This document shows positions 43,376-55,604 of a stretch of 64,000 nt of DNA, piece by piece. The DNA comes from Symbiodinium natans (lineage: Eukaryota; Sar; Dinophyceae; Suessiales; Symbiodiniaceae). The stretch's first letter is position 1, and every line of letters begins with the position of its first letter. The stretch covers positions 321,149 to 385,148 of the forward strand of contig CAJNDS010002127.1 in assembly GCA_905221605.1 (NCBI GenBank), given 5' to 3'. The translations under genes were made by a program, and so were the position numbers. Below the pieces are notes generated by a model. The model was not told the origin of the DNA. It made no database searches and worked only from the letters and a program-made list of their open reading frames with translations.

Positions 43376-44085
43376 CTAAGCCTCCGAGCAGGCCGGCATC
43401 GCGAGGCCAACTAGAGCTTGTACAATGTCAGGAAAATCGAGGACCTCTCCTGACAGATCGCGCCATGCCTTGGGGAAACCGCGAATCATGTTTTCTGCTT
43501 GGTCCTCCGGCACTTCTGGCGACAATCTGCCTCTCCACCGGCCTTCCATTTCCTTGAATGGCAGCTTGGCCCGAAGGGTGAACCATGGAGCTTCCTGACC
43601 TCCGTAATCGTTCATGAGGAGGACCTTAGGAACCCGTGAAGGATGGACCTGCTCCCAGAAATCCAGTACCAGTTCCTCGTACGCTCCGGGCGGCACGTGC
43701 CCTGCTTTCATGGAGTCGATTATTTGGTAGCACGTTCTTCCCAATACGGGTCGGACGACTCAAGAACTGCGTCAGCATCTGCAAAATACTGGACTAGAGG
43801 TGGTGCAAAGCCAAGCACCTCTCTCAATTTCTCAGCGGTATACCAACACGACTTCGGCAATTTTCCAACATGGCGCTGAACGAATTGCATGGGGTCCACT
43901 CTTCTTGCAAGTGCTTCATTGAGCAGGACGGTCAGGTAGACTTACCTGTGCCAGGAGGCAAAGCAACCAACATAGCTCTCTTCGACAACGACCTATATCT
44001 CTGCCTCATCTGTTCTGGCAGCTACCGCGCGCCTCCGCCTCGGAAGCACCCTCTTCTAGAGAATAACGAGCCTCGGGCATCTCTC
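43376..44085 (-). pseudogene. P-loop NTPase-like pseudogene, unit 3
   Basis: Same lesions. It carries the TTCCAACATGG variant in the middle segment, shared with unit 4. Confidence 0.6.
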
Positions 44086-44455
44086 TACATTAGGGCCGTA
44101 AGTGAGCTGAATTATGAGGGTTTCGTGCCATTTTTCGGAGAAACCTTGGACCATGCATAAGCTCCAGAACTATCCCGTGAGCCCCCGCCAAACGGTCGCA
44201 TGCTGTTGGGAAGCGCAGAGAGGCAAAGGCTTTTCGCCCATCATGTGCAGAAGTTCTGTCAGATGGCGTCATTGGACCATTACGCTGGCGCAAGAACCAG
44301 CGCGCGCCCCCGTGCGGCCAAGACAAGCACGGCAGCAAGGGTGCTCAGGGTGGCTCTGTCCATCTTGCTTCTTGCATGCTCTGGAGGAGCCCATGACGCG
44401 AATGTGGCCGCAGACTCACATGCTGCGACTTGCTATGGAGGCTCTCTCACAGGCG

Positions 44456-45150
44456 CTAAGCCTCCGAGCAGGCCGGCATCGCGAGGCCAACTAGAGCTTG
44501 TACAATGTCAGGAAAATCGAGGACCTCTCCTGACAGATCGCGCCATGCCTTGGGGAAACCGCGAATCATGTTTTCTGCTTGGTCCTCCGGCACTTCTGGC
44601 GACAATCTGCCTCTCCACCGGCCTTCCATTTCCTTGAATGGCAGCTTGGCCCGAAGGGTGAACCATGGAGCTTCCTGACCTCCGTAATCGTTCATGAGGA
44701 GGACCTTAGGAACCCGTGAAGGATGGACCTGCTCCCAGAAATCCAGTACCAGTTCCTCGTACGCTCCGGGCGGCACGTGCCCTGCTTTCATGGAGTCGAT
44801 TATTTGGTAGCACGTTCTTCCCAATACGGGTCGGACGACTCAAGAACTGCGTCAGCATCTGCAAAATACTGGACTAGAGGTGGTGCAAAGCCAAGCACCT
44901 CTCTCAATTTCTCAGCGGTATACCAACACGACTTCGGCAATTTTCCAACATGGCGCTGAACGAATTGCATGGGGTCCACTCTTCTTGCAAGTGCTTCATT
45001 GAGCAGGACGGTCAGGTAGACTTACCTGTGCCAGGAGGCAAAGCAACCAACATAGCTCTCTTCGACAACGACCTATATCTCTGCCTCATCTGTTCTGGCA
45101 GCTACCGCGCGCCTCCGCCTCGGAAGCACCTTCTTCTAGAGAATAACGAG
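44456..45150 (-). pseudogene. P-loop NTPase-like pseudogene, unit 4, 5' side truncated
   Basis: Same lesions. Homology to the other units ends at 45150, before the MPEARY fragment; beyond it lies different sequence. Confidence 0.6.
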
Positions 45151-45487
45151 TGCAATGAGTCTATCTGCTTTCAGGGGACACTGGCTGGAGCCGCAATCCC
45201 TTCTAATACCTACAGGCGGGCACGGAAGAAGAACGCCGACTTGAAGCTACTGACAATGGAAAAAGCCAAAGCAATGCCTCGGATGCCGATTTTTTACGTG
45301 CTCCAAGGAACCTTGACGGCCCCAAGGCAGTTTTCCACGACCTCTAGCTTTGTAGCAGAAAGCGCTTGCGGAGCATCGTTAGGGAGCGCTTGGAACAAGA
45401 CGGTGTCTGAAAGACCCCTCAGTCAGCTCCCGCGAGCCTGCGCTGAGCTCTGTCTGGCAATGTCACCTACGCCAACCTACACTAACC
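45151..45487. other. Right flank of the 1,080-bp array, no gene recognised
   Basis: A plus frame stays open from the last repeat unit through this flank to 45504 (peptide NESICFQGTLAGAAIPSNTY and onward). Its repeat portion is antisense to the pseudogene, so it is not credible as a whole. Confidence 0.3.
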
Positions 45488-45562
45488 TGGGGTTTGGGGT
45501 TTAGGGTTTAGGGTTTAGGGTTTAGGGTTTAGGAATTAGGGTTTAGGGTCGAGGGTTTAGGG
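45488..45562 (+). repeat. Telomere-like array, TTTAGGG orientation
   Basis: About ten units; the only clear array between 36.8 and 57.5 kb. Confidence 0.9.
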
Positions 45563-46890
45563 AACCTACACCCTTCCCATGCCGCTCAGTTACTCGGTCC
45601 CAAACTCTCTGAGGCCGCGCGCGATGGAGTCCGTGAGCTCCTCCAAGCCCTCCATAGGAAACACTTAGGGGGTCTATTAGGAGAGCTCTTGGAGTTCGGT
45701 CCCAAACTCAACGGGCCCGGGGACCCCCCCCCGCAAGCTGCGGCGTGAAGAACTGCTTTCAGACTTGCCCACTTCGTCTGGAAGGTGGAAGGTCTCAATG
45801 ACCCCTTCCTCTGCAAAATGTTTGGCTTGAACCTTGAAGACCCTGGAGCTGGAACCGGGTTGTCGGCACAAAGCAAGGACGCTACGGCAAGTTTCTTGCT
45901 CATCAAAATCTGCGGCCATCCTTGGGCTCTGTGTGGCGTTGAAAGCCCAAAGCTCGCTTGAGATTTAAAACTTTGTCGGTCACCTGCGACTGTCCCCGGG
46001 ATGTTTTAAGGAGGCTTCGGGACATTGACCGAAGCCGCCGAAGCCTGCATGCGCACTTTATAAGGGCTTCGGGGTAGGGTGCTTTAGGTCTCACGGGGGG
46101 AAATTCCGAGACAGGCATGGACGCACGTTCCAAGATTCGAAATAACGACCCCAATGGCAAGGGACGCGCAGTGACGCTGACTCATCAACTCAAAGATTCT
46201 GCGCAGAACCCACGCATTCCTGAAGCAACGGCCTCGACTCATGGGCTCATGGGCTCATGGGACCAAACGGAGCAGGCTCAGAATGGCTCGTGCCTGAGCC
46301 TTGAGTGGCCTGAGCGCAGAGTGTGGAGAGAAGAGGGTGAGGAGCGCTGCCCAGTGAAAAAGCCGTAAAAGATCGCACACGATCGAAGCTTCGGCCAAGA
46401 GTCAAGGACCTCATCCGTTCTTTGCCCCTCCTTACCAATCAATCAATAGGGACGTACAGGAGACATGGGTCAAGGATGAAGGCGCTTGCTCAAAAAGCAC
46501 GGCATCTCTTCAACTTGCTTGTGGCACCATGTGCCGCTGGGTCAGCTGGGACTTGCGACGCGCAGTGCACTTGCGGCATCATGTTGATCAGTTGAACGCG
46601 ACGACGTCGGTCGCACAGGGCACCGCAGGTGGATCCTTGGCTGGCCTGTGCCCAAAACCTCGCAAGGCAGCCTTCTGCTCCAGGAAGCCAAGGTTGAGCT
46701 CCAGGATTGGCCCGCACTCTCACAAGCTGATCTCACACGCCCCACATTCACTTTAACTTATATGCGCAGGATGAGCGTCTCCACGTCGAAGATGTCCCGC
46801 AACAGGCATCCTAGTCGCACTTGGTCTGATGTTCTGATGGAGTGACGCCGGTACTTAAGCAGGTGTCAAAGCACCAACACCATCTGGCGA
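45563..46890. other. No gene recognised; diverged relative of the 47-53 kb unit
   Basis: 46495-46630 (GCTTGTGGCACCATG, GTGCACTTGCGGCATCATGTTGA) matches 48555-48665 of the neighbouring array with substitutions, so an older truncated unit is present. Confidence 0.4.
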
Positions 46891-47062
46891 GGCAACCGTG
46901 CTCACTCCGGCTCACTTGGCCTCGTGCTTGAATTTGCACACCTGGCCTCGAGAGATTTTGATCTTCGACTGTCTGTTGCCCAGGAGCTTGCCAACAAGCG
47001 TCGGGAAACGAAATCTCTGCATGAGGAGACAACTAAGCTCCAGGGCCGTGTCAAGAAGGAGC
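46891..47062 (+). pseudogene. Possible coiled-coil coding fragment
   Basis: A plus frame reads GLVLEFAHLASRDFDLRLSV then AQELANKRRETKSLHEETTK and LQGRVKKEQ, a charged helical pattern typical of coiled coils. It continues off frame into the first 1.6-kb unit, whose start reads EEQRGADREAQQFKLAL in another frame. Probably a broken exon; no family is recognised. Confidence 0.35.
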
Positions 47063-48664
47063 AGGTCGCTGGCCCAGCTTATCGGTCTGAAGTCAGTATG
47101 CAGCCATCGAGGAGCAGCGCGGCGCAGACCGTGAGGCTCAGCAATTCAAGCTGGCCCTGATGTTGCGCAGGCCTCGCTTCAAGCACATGCCGCCTTGCAG
47201 AATACGCCCTTCCCCAGAACGATCAGCAAGCTCGTTTGCATTGAAGCCCGGTGGTCTACAGATGTTTACAGTGTTCTTGATGATCAGAGGGGCAATTTTG
47301 CCGACTGCCGCTCGCAAAAGCTCCACATCAAAGTTTGAGCTTGTCACGCGGCCGCGCCCGCTCAGCAGGAATTAACTAGAAACAGGTCCGCTGCACAGCG
47401 GTGCAACTGTTGCAGCATGTCACAACCCCAATCGTTTGCATCGGCTTACATTCAGAACTGGTTGCCCAAGCGTGCTACGACAAAGACGATGTCCCCAAAG
47501 CATACTGCCAACCGCACGGGGAGCAGGCACGCTCAGAACAAGAGGCAGAGCATGTAGCAGAACGATGGCAAGGCCAGGGGGGCCTGGGGTGCTGGGTGAC
47601 CATTGAGACCATTGTCGGCGGCAGGCCGTGCAATCAACCCGAACTGCAGAGCAGGGGCAGACGCCACAGAGTGGACACAACCTACTGGTAGAGAGGTCCG
47701 GGCTGGCACTGAAACGTCAGTCTGACTCGCGCTGGTCGCGCGGCCAGGCCGTTCACTACTGAGGGCGGCATAACACGGAAGCACAGGCAACACAAGCGAC
47801 TGGCAGAGGGAAATAAATCCAAACAGTCTTAGTAGGGCTGGTTTCGGGCGTGATTCTGGACTGCGAACAGTGCCTCCAGCGTGGCGAGGCTCAGGGCACG
47901 AGGGCCTTCTCAACACAGGCGACTGCAACTGGGACAAGAGGGGGACCTGCACAGGGCAGCAACCCGGCAGAATCGGTTCCGACGGCCTCAGAGGCAAGGC
48001 GCTGCCATGCGGCGCGCGCGTTCTCGCGCTGGAGGGTGACTCCCAGTTGTTGGAGCAACTCGTCGTGAGCCTGGGCTGGGGCGAGGCCCGAGCGCGCAGC
48101 CCCGAGGGCAGCTAAGGATTTCCAGACCTGCATCCTGCATGGCTTGAGCGCCCCAGCCACCAGCACAAGCCTCAGCCACAAGCGGCAGGAACGGCTGCAA
48201 GCCAACCAACTTTGGATCTTGGTTCGCGTGCCTGGAGGGCTGAAATGCTCGCAGCATATTCGCAAGAAGGGCCGTCTGGGAGTCTGGGCACAGGCCGGCC
48301 TACCTCGGGCGAAAGAGCAACGGAAAGCAACGGCAGGGTGGTTTCATATTACCTGGCACCTGGCGAAAAAAAAACAGCAAACGCGAAGAAGGCCAAGCAC
48401 GGCGAGTGTTCTCATGATGTCACTGAAGAGACATGTGCATTGGTGGGGGCTCAAAAACTGAGGATGCGAGTCGCTGGCCCGAGCTCCTGCATCTCGCCGG
48501 GAACTAGCTTCAATTCTGCTCAAGAAACACCGCTCCGCTTCAGCAGCACGCATTTTGCTTGTGGCATCGTGCGCCCCTGGGGCCTGTAGGACTTCTGCCA
48601 CACTGTGCACTTGCGGTATCATGTTGAGCAATTGAATGCGACGGCGGTCGCGCAGGCTTGCGGC
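47063..48664. repeat. 1.6-kb tandem unit 1
   Basis: Starts AGGTCGCTGGCCCAGC and is the longest unit (1,602 bp). Small insertions unique to it, such as AAGCATACTGCC and GAGCAGGCACGC, separate it from the other three. Frames on both strands stay open, but none is recognisable. Confidence 0.95.
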
Positions 48665-50175
48665 AGGTCGCTGGCCCAGCTTATCGGTCTGAAGTCAGTA
48701 TGCAGCCATCGAGGAGCAGCGCGGCGCACACCGTGAGGCTCAGCAATTCAAGCTGGCCCTGATGTTGCGCAGGCCTCGCTTCAAGTTTACAGTGTTCTTG
48801 ATGATCAGAGGGGCAATTTTGCCGACTGCCGCTCGCAAAAGCTCCACATCAAAGTTTGAGCTTGTCACGCGGCCGCGCGGGCTCAGCAAGAATTAACTAG
48901 AAACAGGTCCGCTGTACAGTGGTGCAACTGTTGCAGCATGTCACAACCCCAATCATTTGCATCGGCTTACATTCAGAACTGGTTGCTCAAGCGTGCTACG
49001 ACAAAGACGATGTCCCCAAAGCTGCCAACCGCACGGGGAGCACGCTCAGAACAAGAGGCAGAGCATGTAGCAGAACGGTGGCAAGGCCAGCGCGGCCTGG
49101 GGTGCTGGGTGACCATTGAGACCATTGTCGGCGGCAGGCCGTGCAATCAACCCGAACTGCAGAGCAGGGGCAGACGCCACAGAGTGGACACAACCTACTG
49201 GTAGAGAGGTCCGGGCTGGCACTGAAACGTCAGTCTGACTCGCGCTGGTCGCGCGGCCAGGCCGTTCACTACTGAGGGCGGCATAACACGGAAGCACAGG
49301 CAACACAAGCGACTGGCAGAGGGAAATAAATCCAAACAGTCTTAGTAGGGCTGGTTTCGGGCGTGATTCTGGACTGCGAACAGTGCCTCCAGCGTGGCGA
49401 GGCTCAGGGCACGAGGGCCTTCTCAACACAGGCGACTGCAACTGGGACAAGAGGGACCTGCACAGGCCAGCAACCCGGCAGAATCGGTTCCGACGGCCTC
49501 AGAGGCAAGGCGCTGCCATGCGGCGCGCGCGTTCTCGCGCTGGAGGGTGACTCCCAGTTGTTGGAGCAACTCGTCGTGAGCCTGGGCTGGGGCGAGGCCC
49601 GAGCGCGCAGCCCCGAGGGCAGCTAAGGATTTCCAGACCTGCATCCTGCATGGCTTGAGCGCCCCAGCCACCAGCACAAGCCTCAGCCACAAGCGGCAGG
49701 AACGGCTGCAAGCCAACCAACTTTGGATCTTGGTTCGCGTGCCTGGAGGGCTGAAATGCTCGCAGCATATTCGCAAGAAGGGCCGTCTGGGAGTCTGGGC
49801 ACAGGCCGGCCTACCTCGGGCGAAAGAGCAACGGAAAGCAACGGCAGGGTGGTTTCATATTACCTGGCACCTGGCGAAAAAAAAACAGCAAACGCGAAGA
49901 AGGCCAAGCACGGCGAGTGTTCTCATGATGTCACTGAAGAGACATGTGCATTGGTGGGGGCTCAAAAACTGAGGATGCGAGTCGCTGGCCCGAGCTCCTG
50001 CATCTCGCCGGGAAGTAGCTTCAATTCTGCTCAAGAAACACCGCTCCGCTTCAGCAGCACGCATTTTGCTTGTGGCATCGTGCGCCCCTGGGGCCTGTAG
50101 GACTTCTGCCACACTGTGCACTTGCGGTATCATGTTGAGCAATTGAATGCGACGGCGGTCGCGCAGGCTTGCGGC
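48665..50175. repeat. 1.6-kb tandem unit 2
   Basis: 1,511 bp. About 90 bp are missing between CCTCGCTTCAAG and TTTACAGTG relative to unit 1. Confidence 0.95.
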
Positions 50176-51747
50176 AGGTCGCTGGCCCAGCTTATCGGTC
50201 TGAAGTCAGTATGCAGCCATCGAGGAGCAGCGCGGCGCACACCGTGAGGCTCAGCAATTCAAGCTCGCTTCAAGCACATGCCGCCTTGCAGAATACGCCC
50301 TTCCCCAGAACGATCAGCAAGCTCGTTTGCATTGAAGCCCGGTGGTCTACAGATGTTTACAGTGTTCTTGATGATCAGAGGGGCAATTTTGCCGACTGCC
50401 GCTCGCAAAAGCTCCACATCAAAGTTTGAGCTTGTCACGCGGCCGCGCGGGCTCAGCAAGAATTAACTAGAAACAGGTCCGCTGTACAGTGGTGCAACTG
50501 TTGCAGCATGTCACAACCCCAATCATTTGCATCGGCTTACATTCAGAACTGGTTGCTCAAGCGTGCTACGACAAAGACGATGTCCCCAAAGCTGCCAACC
50601 GCACGGGGAGCACGCTCAGAACAAGAGGCAGAGCATGTAGCAGAACGGTGGCAAGGCCAGCGCGGCCTGGGGTGCTGGGTGACCATTGAGACCATTGTCG
50701 GCGGCAGGCCGTGCAATCAACCCGAACTGCAGAGCAGGGGCAGACGCCACAGAGTGGACACAACCTACTGGTAGAGAGGTCCGGGCTGGCACTGAAACGT
50801 CAGTCTGACTCGCGCTGGTCGCGCGGCCAGGCCGTTCACTACTGAGGGCGGCATAACACGGAAGCACAGGCAACACAAGCGACTGGCAGAGGGAAATAAA
50901 TCCTAACAGTCTTAGTAGTAGGGCTGGTTTCGGGCGTGATTCTGGACTGCGAACAGTGCCTCCAGCGTGGCGAGGCTCAGGGCACGAGGGCCTTCTCAAC
51001 ACAGGCGACTGCAACTGGGACAAGAGGGACCTGCACAGGCCAGCAACCCGGCAGAATCGGTTCCGACGGCCTCAGAGGCAAGGCGCTGCCATGCGGCGCG
51101 CGCGTTCTCGCGCTGGAGGGTGACTCCCAGTTGTTGGAGCAACTCGTCGTGAGCCTGGGCTGGGGCGAGGCCCGAGCGCGCAGCCCCGAGGGCAGCTAAG
51201 GATTTCCAGACCTGCATCCTGCATGGCTTGAGCGCCCCAGCCACCAGCACAAGCCTCAGCCACAAGCGGCAGGAACGGCTGCAAGCCAACCAACTTTGGA
51301 TCTTGGTTCGCGTGCCTGGAGGGCTGAAATGCTCGCAGCATATTCGCAAGAAGGGCCATCTGGGAGTCTGGGCACAGGCCGGCCTACCTCGGGCGAAAGA
51401 GCAACGGAAAGCAACGGCAGGGTGGTTTCATATTACCTGGCACCTGGCGAAAAAAAACAGCAAACGCGAAGAAGGCCAAGCACGGCGAGTGTTCTCATGA
51501 TGTCACTGAAGAGACATGTGCATTGGTGGGGGCTCAAAAACTGAGGATGCGAGTCGCTGGCCCGAGCTCCTGCATCTCGCCGGGAAGTAGCTTCAATTCT
51601 GCTCAAGAAACACCGCTTCGCTTCAGCAGCACGCATTTTGCTTGTGGCATCGTGCGCCCCTGGGGCCTGTAGGACTTCTGCCACACTGTGCACTTGCGGT
51701 ATCATGTTGAGCAATTGAATGCGACGGCGGTCGCGCAGGCTTGCGGC
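50176..51747. repeat. 1.6-kb tandem unit 3
   Basis: 1,572 bp. It lacks ~22 bp (GGCCCTGATGTTGCGCAG and neighbours) but retains the block missing in unit 2. A 3-bp TAG expansion is at 50919. Confidence 0.95.
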
Positions 51748-52855
51748 AGGTCGCTGGCCCAGCTTATCGGTCTGAAGTCAGTATGCAGCCATCGAGGAGC
51801 AGCGCGGCGCAGACCGTAAGGCTCAGCAATTCAAGCTGGCCCTGATGTTGCGCAGGCCTCGCTTCAAGCACATGCCGCCTTGCAGAATACGCCCTTCCCC
51901 AGAACGATCAGCAAGCTCGTTTGCATTGAAGCCCGGTGGTCTACAGATGTTTACAGTGTTCTTGATGATCAGAGGGGCAATTTTGCCGACTGCCGCTCGC
52001 AAAAGCTCCACATCAAAGTTTGAGCTTGTCACGCGGCCGCGCGGGCTCAGCAAGAATTAACTAGAAACAGGTCCGCTGTACAGTGGTGCAACTGTTGCAG
52101 CATGTCACAACCCCAATCATTTGCATCGGCTTACATTCAGAACTGGTTGCCCAAGCGTGCTACGACAAAGACGATGTTCCCAAAGCTGCCAACCGCACGG
52201 GGAGCACGCTCAGAACAAGAGGCAGAGCATGTAGCAGAACGGTGGCAAGGCCAGCGCGGCCTGGGGTGCTGGGTGACCATTGAGACCATTGTCGGCGGCA
52301 GGCCGTGCAATCAACCCGAACTGCAGAGCAGGGGCAGACGCCACAGAGTGGACACAACCTACTGGTAGAGAGGTCCGGGCTGGCACTGAAACGTCAGTCT
52401 GTCAGACTCGCGCTGGTCGCGCGGCCAGGCCGTTCACTACTGAGGGCGGCATAACACGGAAGCACAGGCAACACAAGCGACTGGCAGAGGGAAATAAATC
52501 CAAACAGTCTTAGTAGGGCTGGTTTCGGGCGTGATTCTGGACTGCGAACAGTGCCTCCAGCGTGGCGAGGCTCAGGGCACGAGGGCCTTCTCAACACAGG
52601 CGACTGCAACTGGGACAAGAGGGACCTGCACAGGGCAGCAACCCGGCAGAATCGGTTCCGACGGCCTCAGAGGCAAGGCGCTGCCATGCGGCGCGCGCGT
52701 TCTCGCGCTGGAGGGTGACTCCCAGTTGTTGGAGCAACTCGTCGTGAGCCTGGGCTGGGGCGAGGCCCGAGCGCGCAGCCCCGAGGGCAGCTAAGGATTT
52801 CCAGACCTGCATCCTGCATGGTTTGAGCGCCCCAGCCACCAGCACAAGCCTCAGC
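51748..52855. repeat. 1.6-kb tandem unit 4, truncated
   Basis: Carries both blocks and a 4-5 bp CAGTCTGT duplication near 52396. Homology ends at CACAAGCCTCAGC, about 1,108 bp in. Confidence 0.95.
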
Positions 52856-53026
52856 AGCGGCAGGACGGCTGCGGGCCCCCTCCACCTCTCAGTGATGCCT
52901 GCCCCCGACTCTGGACGCAGCAGCAGAGAGCTGATGAGTCGACGAAGGGTTGGTTTTTGCCGTGATTCCGGGCATCAACTCGCTGCAGAAGAGGCGGATT
53001 GGGAGATGAAAGCTCTCAGAGCTTCA
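52856..53026. other. Spacer between the 1.6-kb array and fragment 1
   Basis: Nothing recognised. Confidence 0.3.
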
Positions 53027-53401
53027 GTGGCCACTGCCATCATGTCGGATGATCCCTTTCATGACCAGAGCACCGAGAGTGTAAGACAAACAAGGTAGCA
53101 CCTGCCTGTAACGCGCGGGCTGCATCACCTGAGCATTGGGCCCTTCGCACTGCAAAAGCAAGCGCCACGCTGTTGCACTTTCATGATGCGTTTTCTCGAA
53201 GGGTAGTCGAGCTTTAAGACAGAGTTCACAGCCGCCGGCGTCGCTCGTAGGGGGGCTCACGGGCAAGATATAGCCATCCTTAACAACACACAAAAAAGGG
53301 TGCCTTTTTGGTTGGTGGCCACTCAGGAACCCAGTTGAAACAGGTCCCTCGGCTCCCACTTCACATGGACTCTCCATCGCCGTGTCGTTGAATGTGCACA
53401 C
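53027..53401 (-). CDS. Possible exon of an unknown protein family (fragment 1)
   Basis: An open minus frame of 125 codons ends in TGA. The first ATG gives MESPCEVGAEGPVSTG. The C-terminal part (WRLLLQCEGPNAQVMQPARY then RQVLP) is conserved as protein in a second locus at 54713-54905, where the aligned peptide reads FLQEPNAEVMRPVRYRQVLP. This conservation supports a coding origin. The family is not recognised. Confidence 0.45.
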
Positions 53402-53582
53402 GCCGCCACATGATCATGGAACCCAGGGGGCCAAAAGTAGCTCACTCAGCCTTGTCCGAGAAGGCTTCCAAATATCGCCAGATCCCTCACGTGGTCTTTG
53501 CAGGGCTGTTTGCGATGTTGGGAACTGGACCGTCTGCCCGACATGTGTCAGTGCCAGACATGACTTCTTCGCTTCCATCGAC

Positions 53583-53970
53583 GTAGGGTGTCGGTGCTTA
53601 GGATTTAGGGTTTCGGGGTGTAGGAGCTTAGGATCTTGGCGTTTAAAAAAAGACTGAAGGCTAATCGACCGGTTTTGGACCAGTGGCTACGCCAGCTCGC
53701 GCGGGTGCCAACATAAAGCGGGCATCCGCAAAGGCGTAGTAAGAGGGTGGCCCGACACGCCTCCAGGCAGGGTCGGAACTGGAAAGGGCGCCTCGCTTCA
53801 AGCCAGCTTCACGGGTCTAGGTGCGGCTAGAATCGTGTTCGTCTTCTTGAGACCTCATGATCTAAAACCACCCTAAACCCTGAAACGGGGCTGACCCCTT
53901 TATTGTTCCGGAAGTTTCCGGAGGTCGCAGACACTACTTGGGGGGCAAGAGGAGAACCATGGGGTGGGCC
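53583..53970 (+). repeat. ~380-bp dispersed repeat, copy 2
   Basis: Same order and strand as 20335-20715. A short CCCTAAACCCTGAAAC stretch replaces the CTCTAGTTAGGAGG part of copy 1 just before the shared CTGACCCCTTTATTGTTC. Confidence 0.9.
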
Positions 53971-55604
53971 ATCTTGAGCTGGGTTGCGGAGTCAAGTTGA
54001 CTTTCTGGCAGTCGGGCGATTGACGGTTGCTGTTGCGCTTACATTTACTAAGCGCGCCCCGAGATCTTGGAATGCCCGGTGGCTTGTTTGTGTGTAAGTG
54101 CCAACTCAGCTGCCTGATCGGTTTGGCGCTCCTCGGTGCGTCGCGCTGTCCACGGATGGGTATTGCAGTCGCCGCAGATGGACACATATAGGGCGAGTCG
54201 AAACTCATCCAAGAAGTGACCATCTGTTTAACTTGCAATTCATGGTCGCTAGAGGATGCTCTGCGGGGTCATGGAGCTAGCAGGCTACCCACTTCCCCTC
54301 AGTGTTAAGGCCACTAAGTCAGTGGGCCAAGCACTAAGAACACCAAACTGTCCTCTGCTTCTCTGGGGCGAAGCCACAATGCCACCAGCCAATGCGCGTC
54401 ACTGTCAGGAGAACCTTCTCAACCTTGCTTCTGCGACTCGACATGAACTGGGGGCAGTGGGGCCATTGCTCCTGCTTCATGCATACAAGGACTCATGAAG
54501 GCCGAAGTCGACAACCATGACCCCCGTACCCAAGAAGGACTGTAGAAGAATCGTCTCTAGGGCTATCTATAGATCTCTTATTGCCTTCGTCGGCCCTGTA
54601 ACTTCAATTTCTCACAGCTCGCGAGCAGCACATGCCAGGCTTTGGCACTGTTTCGCTGCGCGGGAGCCCAGCTAGGGACGCTGCAGCGCAAGAACAGGAC
54701 TGCGCCTGTCAGTTAGCTCAGGGTGCATGCTGTCGTAGTGTTCCACAAGATATTGTCAGATCCCCAGTCTTCAGAGGGTAAAACGAAAGACGACGAGTCC
54801 ACCGAAATTTCGATTGAAATGCCTCGAGGTAGCACCTGCCTGTAACGTACGGGCCGCATCACCTCAGCATTGGGCTCCTGCAGGAAATGCCAATGCTGTG
54901 GCCCCCGCCTCCGCCATATCCTCCGTTCACAACCTAATCACAACGCTTCTTCAGAAAAGGTCGGGAGCCGTGCTGCTACTGCTCCTAGTGAGATACAAGT
55001 GCACTCGGAGACAGGTCGCAACCTTGGAATTCTGTTTGAACCCTTCTGCTGGCAAGGAGGAGTGAGGAGCAGCAGGAGAGACTGTCTGCTTGGCGGAGCA
55101 GGCATTACTCACGAAAAGACAGGCCTGGTCACAGATGCACCGCTCCAAGTCCATCGCACTGAAGCCACGTATGCCCTTTGGACTCACCGGTCCAGGATAG
55201 TTGGACTCAACCCTTCAGGGTACCATGCTGGCCGAAAGCGTGAAGACTTAGGCGGCCTTCTCAGACTACACCTCCGCCACCCCTGGAAACACAGCGCTGT
55301 TCTACCTAGGATGATGCTGCGCGGTCACCTTCGTCAGTTGACTCCAAAACTCATCAGCATGGAGGCTGCGATTCACAGGGGAATGACCTCAAGGCCAGCC
55401 TGGGCGTGGGGAGCACTTCAAGAGAGATAGACAGGTAGTTGACGCTGCCACTCGCATACCCGAGGCTTTGGGGGGGAGCGGGGTCCCTTGATGGGAGCCA
55501 TAGAAGCAAAGACTGACTGGGGTACCGATGGAGTGGCTGCCATGTCCGTACTAAGGGAAACACCTAAAACAAGTAGGGTTCAAGGTATAAGACTTGGGGC
55601 ACGG
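53971..55604. other. Mostly unassigned sequence
   Basis: Apart from the fragment at 54713-54905, only overlapping frames without motifs are present. Confidence 0.3.
54713..54905 (-). pseudogene. Paralogous fragment of the 53027-53401 protein
   Basis: The minus frame contains LQEPNAEVMRPVRYRQVLP, then unrelated residues to TAA at 54713. The match to the first fragment covers about 60 bp of DNA and ~25 residues, after which the two diverge. Confidence 0.4.

Larger units (their letters stand above)
41000..45150. repeat. Tandem array, 3.8 copies of a 1,080-bp unit
   Basis: The anchor CATCATGTGCAGAAGTTC occurs near 41000, 42080, 43160 and 44240. Units differ at only a handful of bases. Examples are TACTGCG versus TACCGCG, a one-base indel in CATCTCCTCTAC versus CATCTCTCTAC, and CTCCAAGATGG versus TTCCAACATGG in the last two. 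The last unit stops at GAATAACGAG. Confidence 0.98.
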
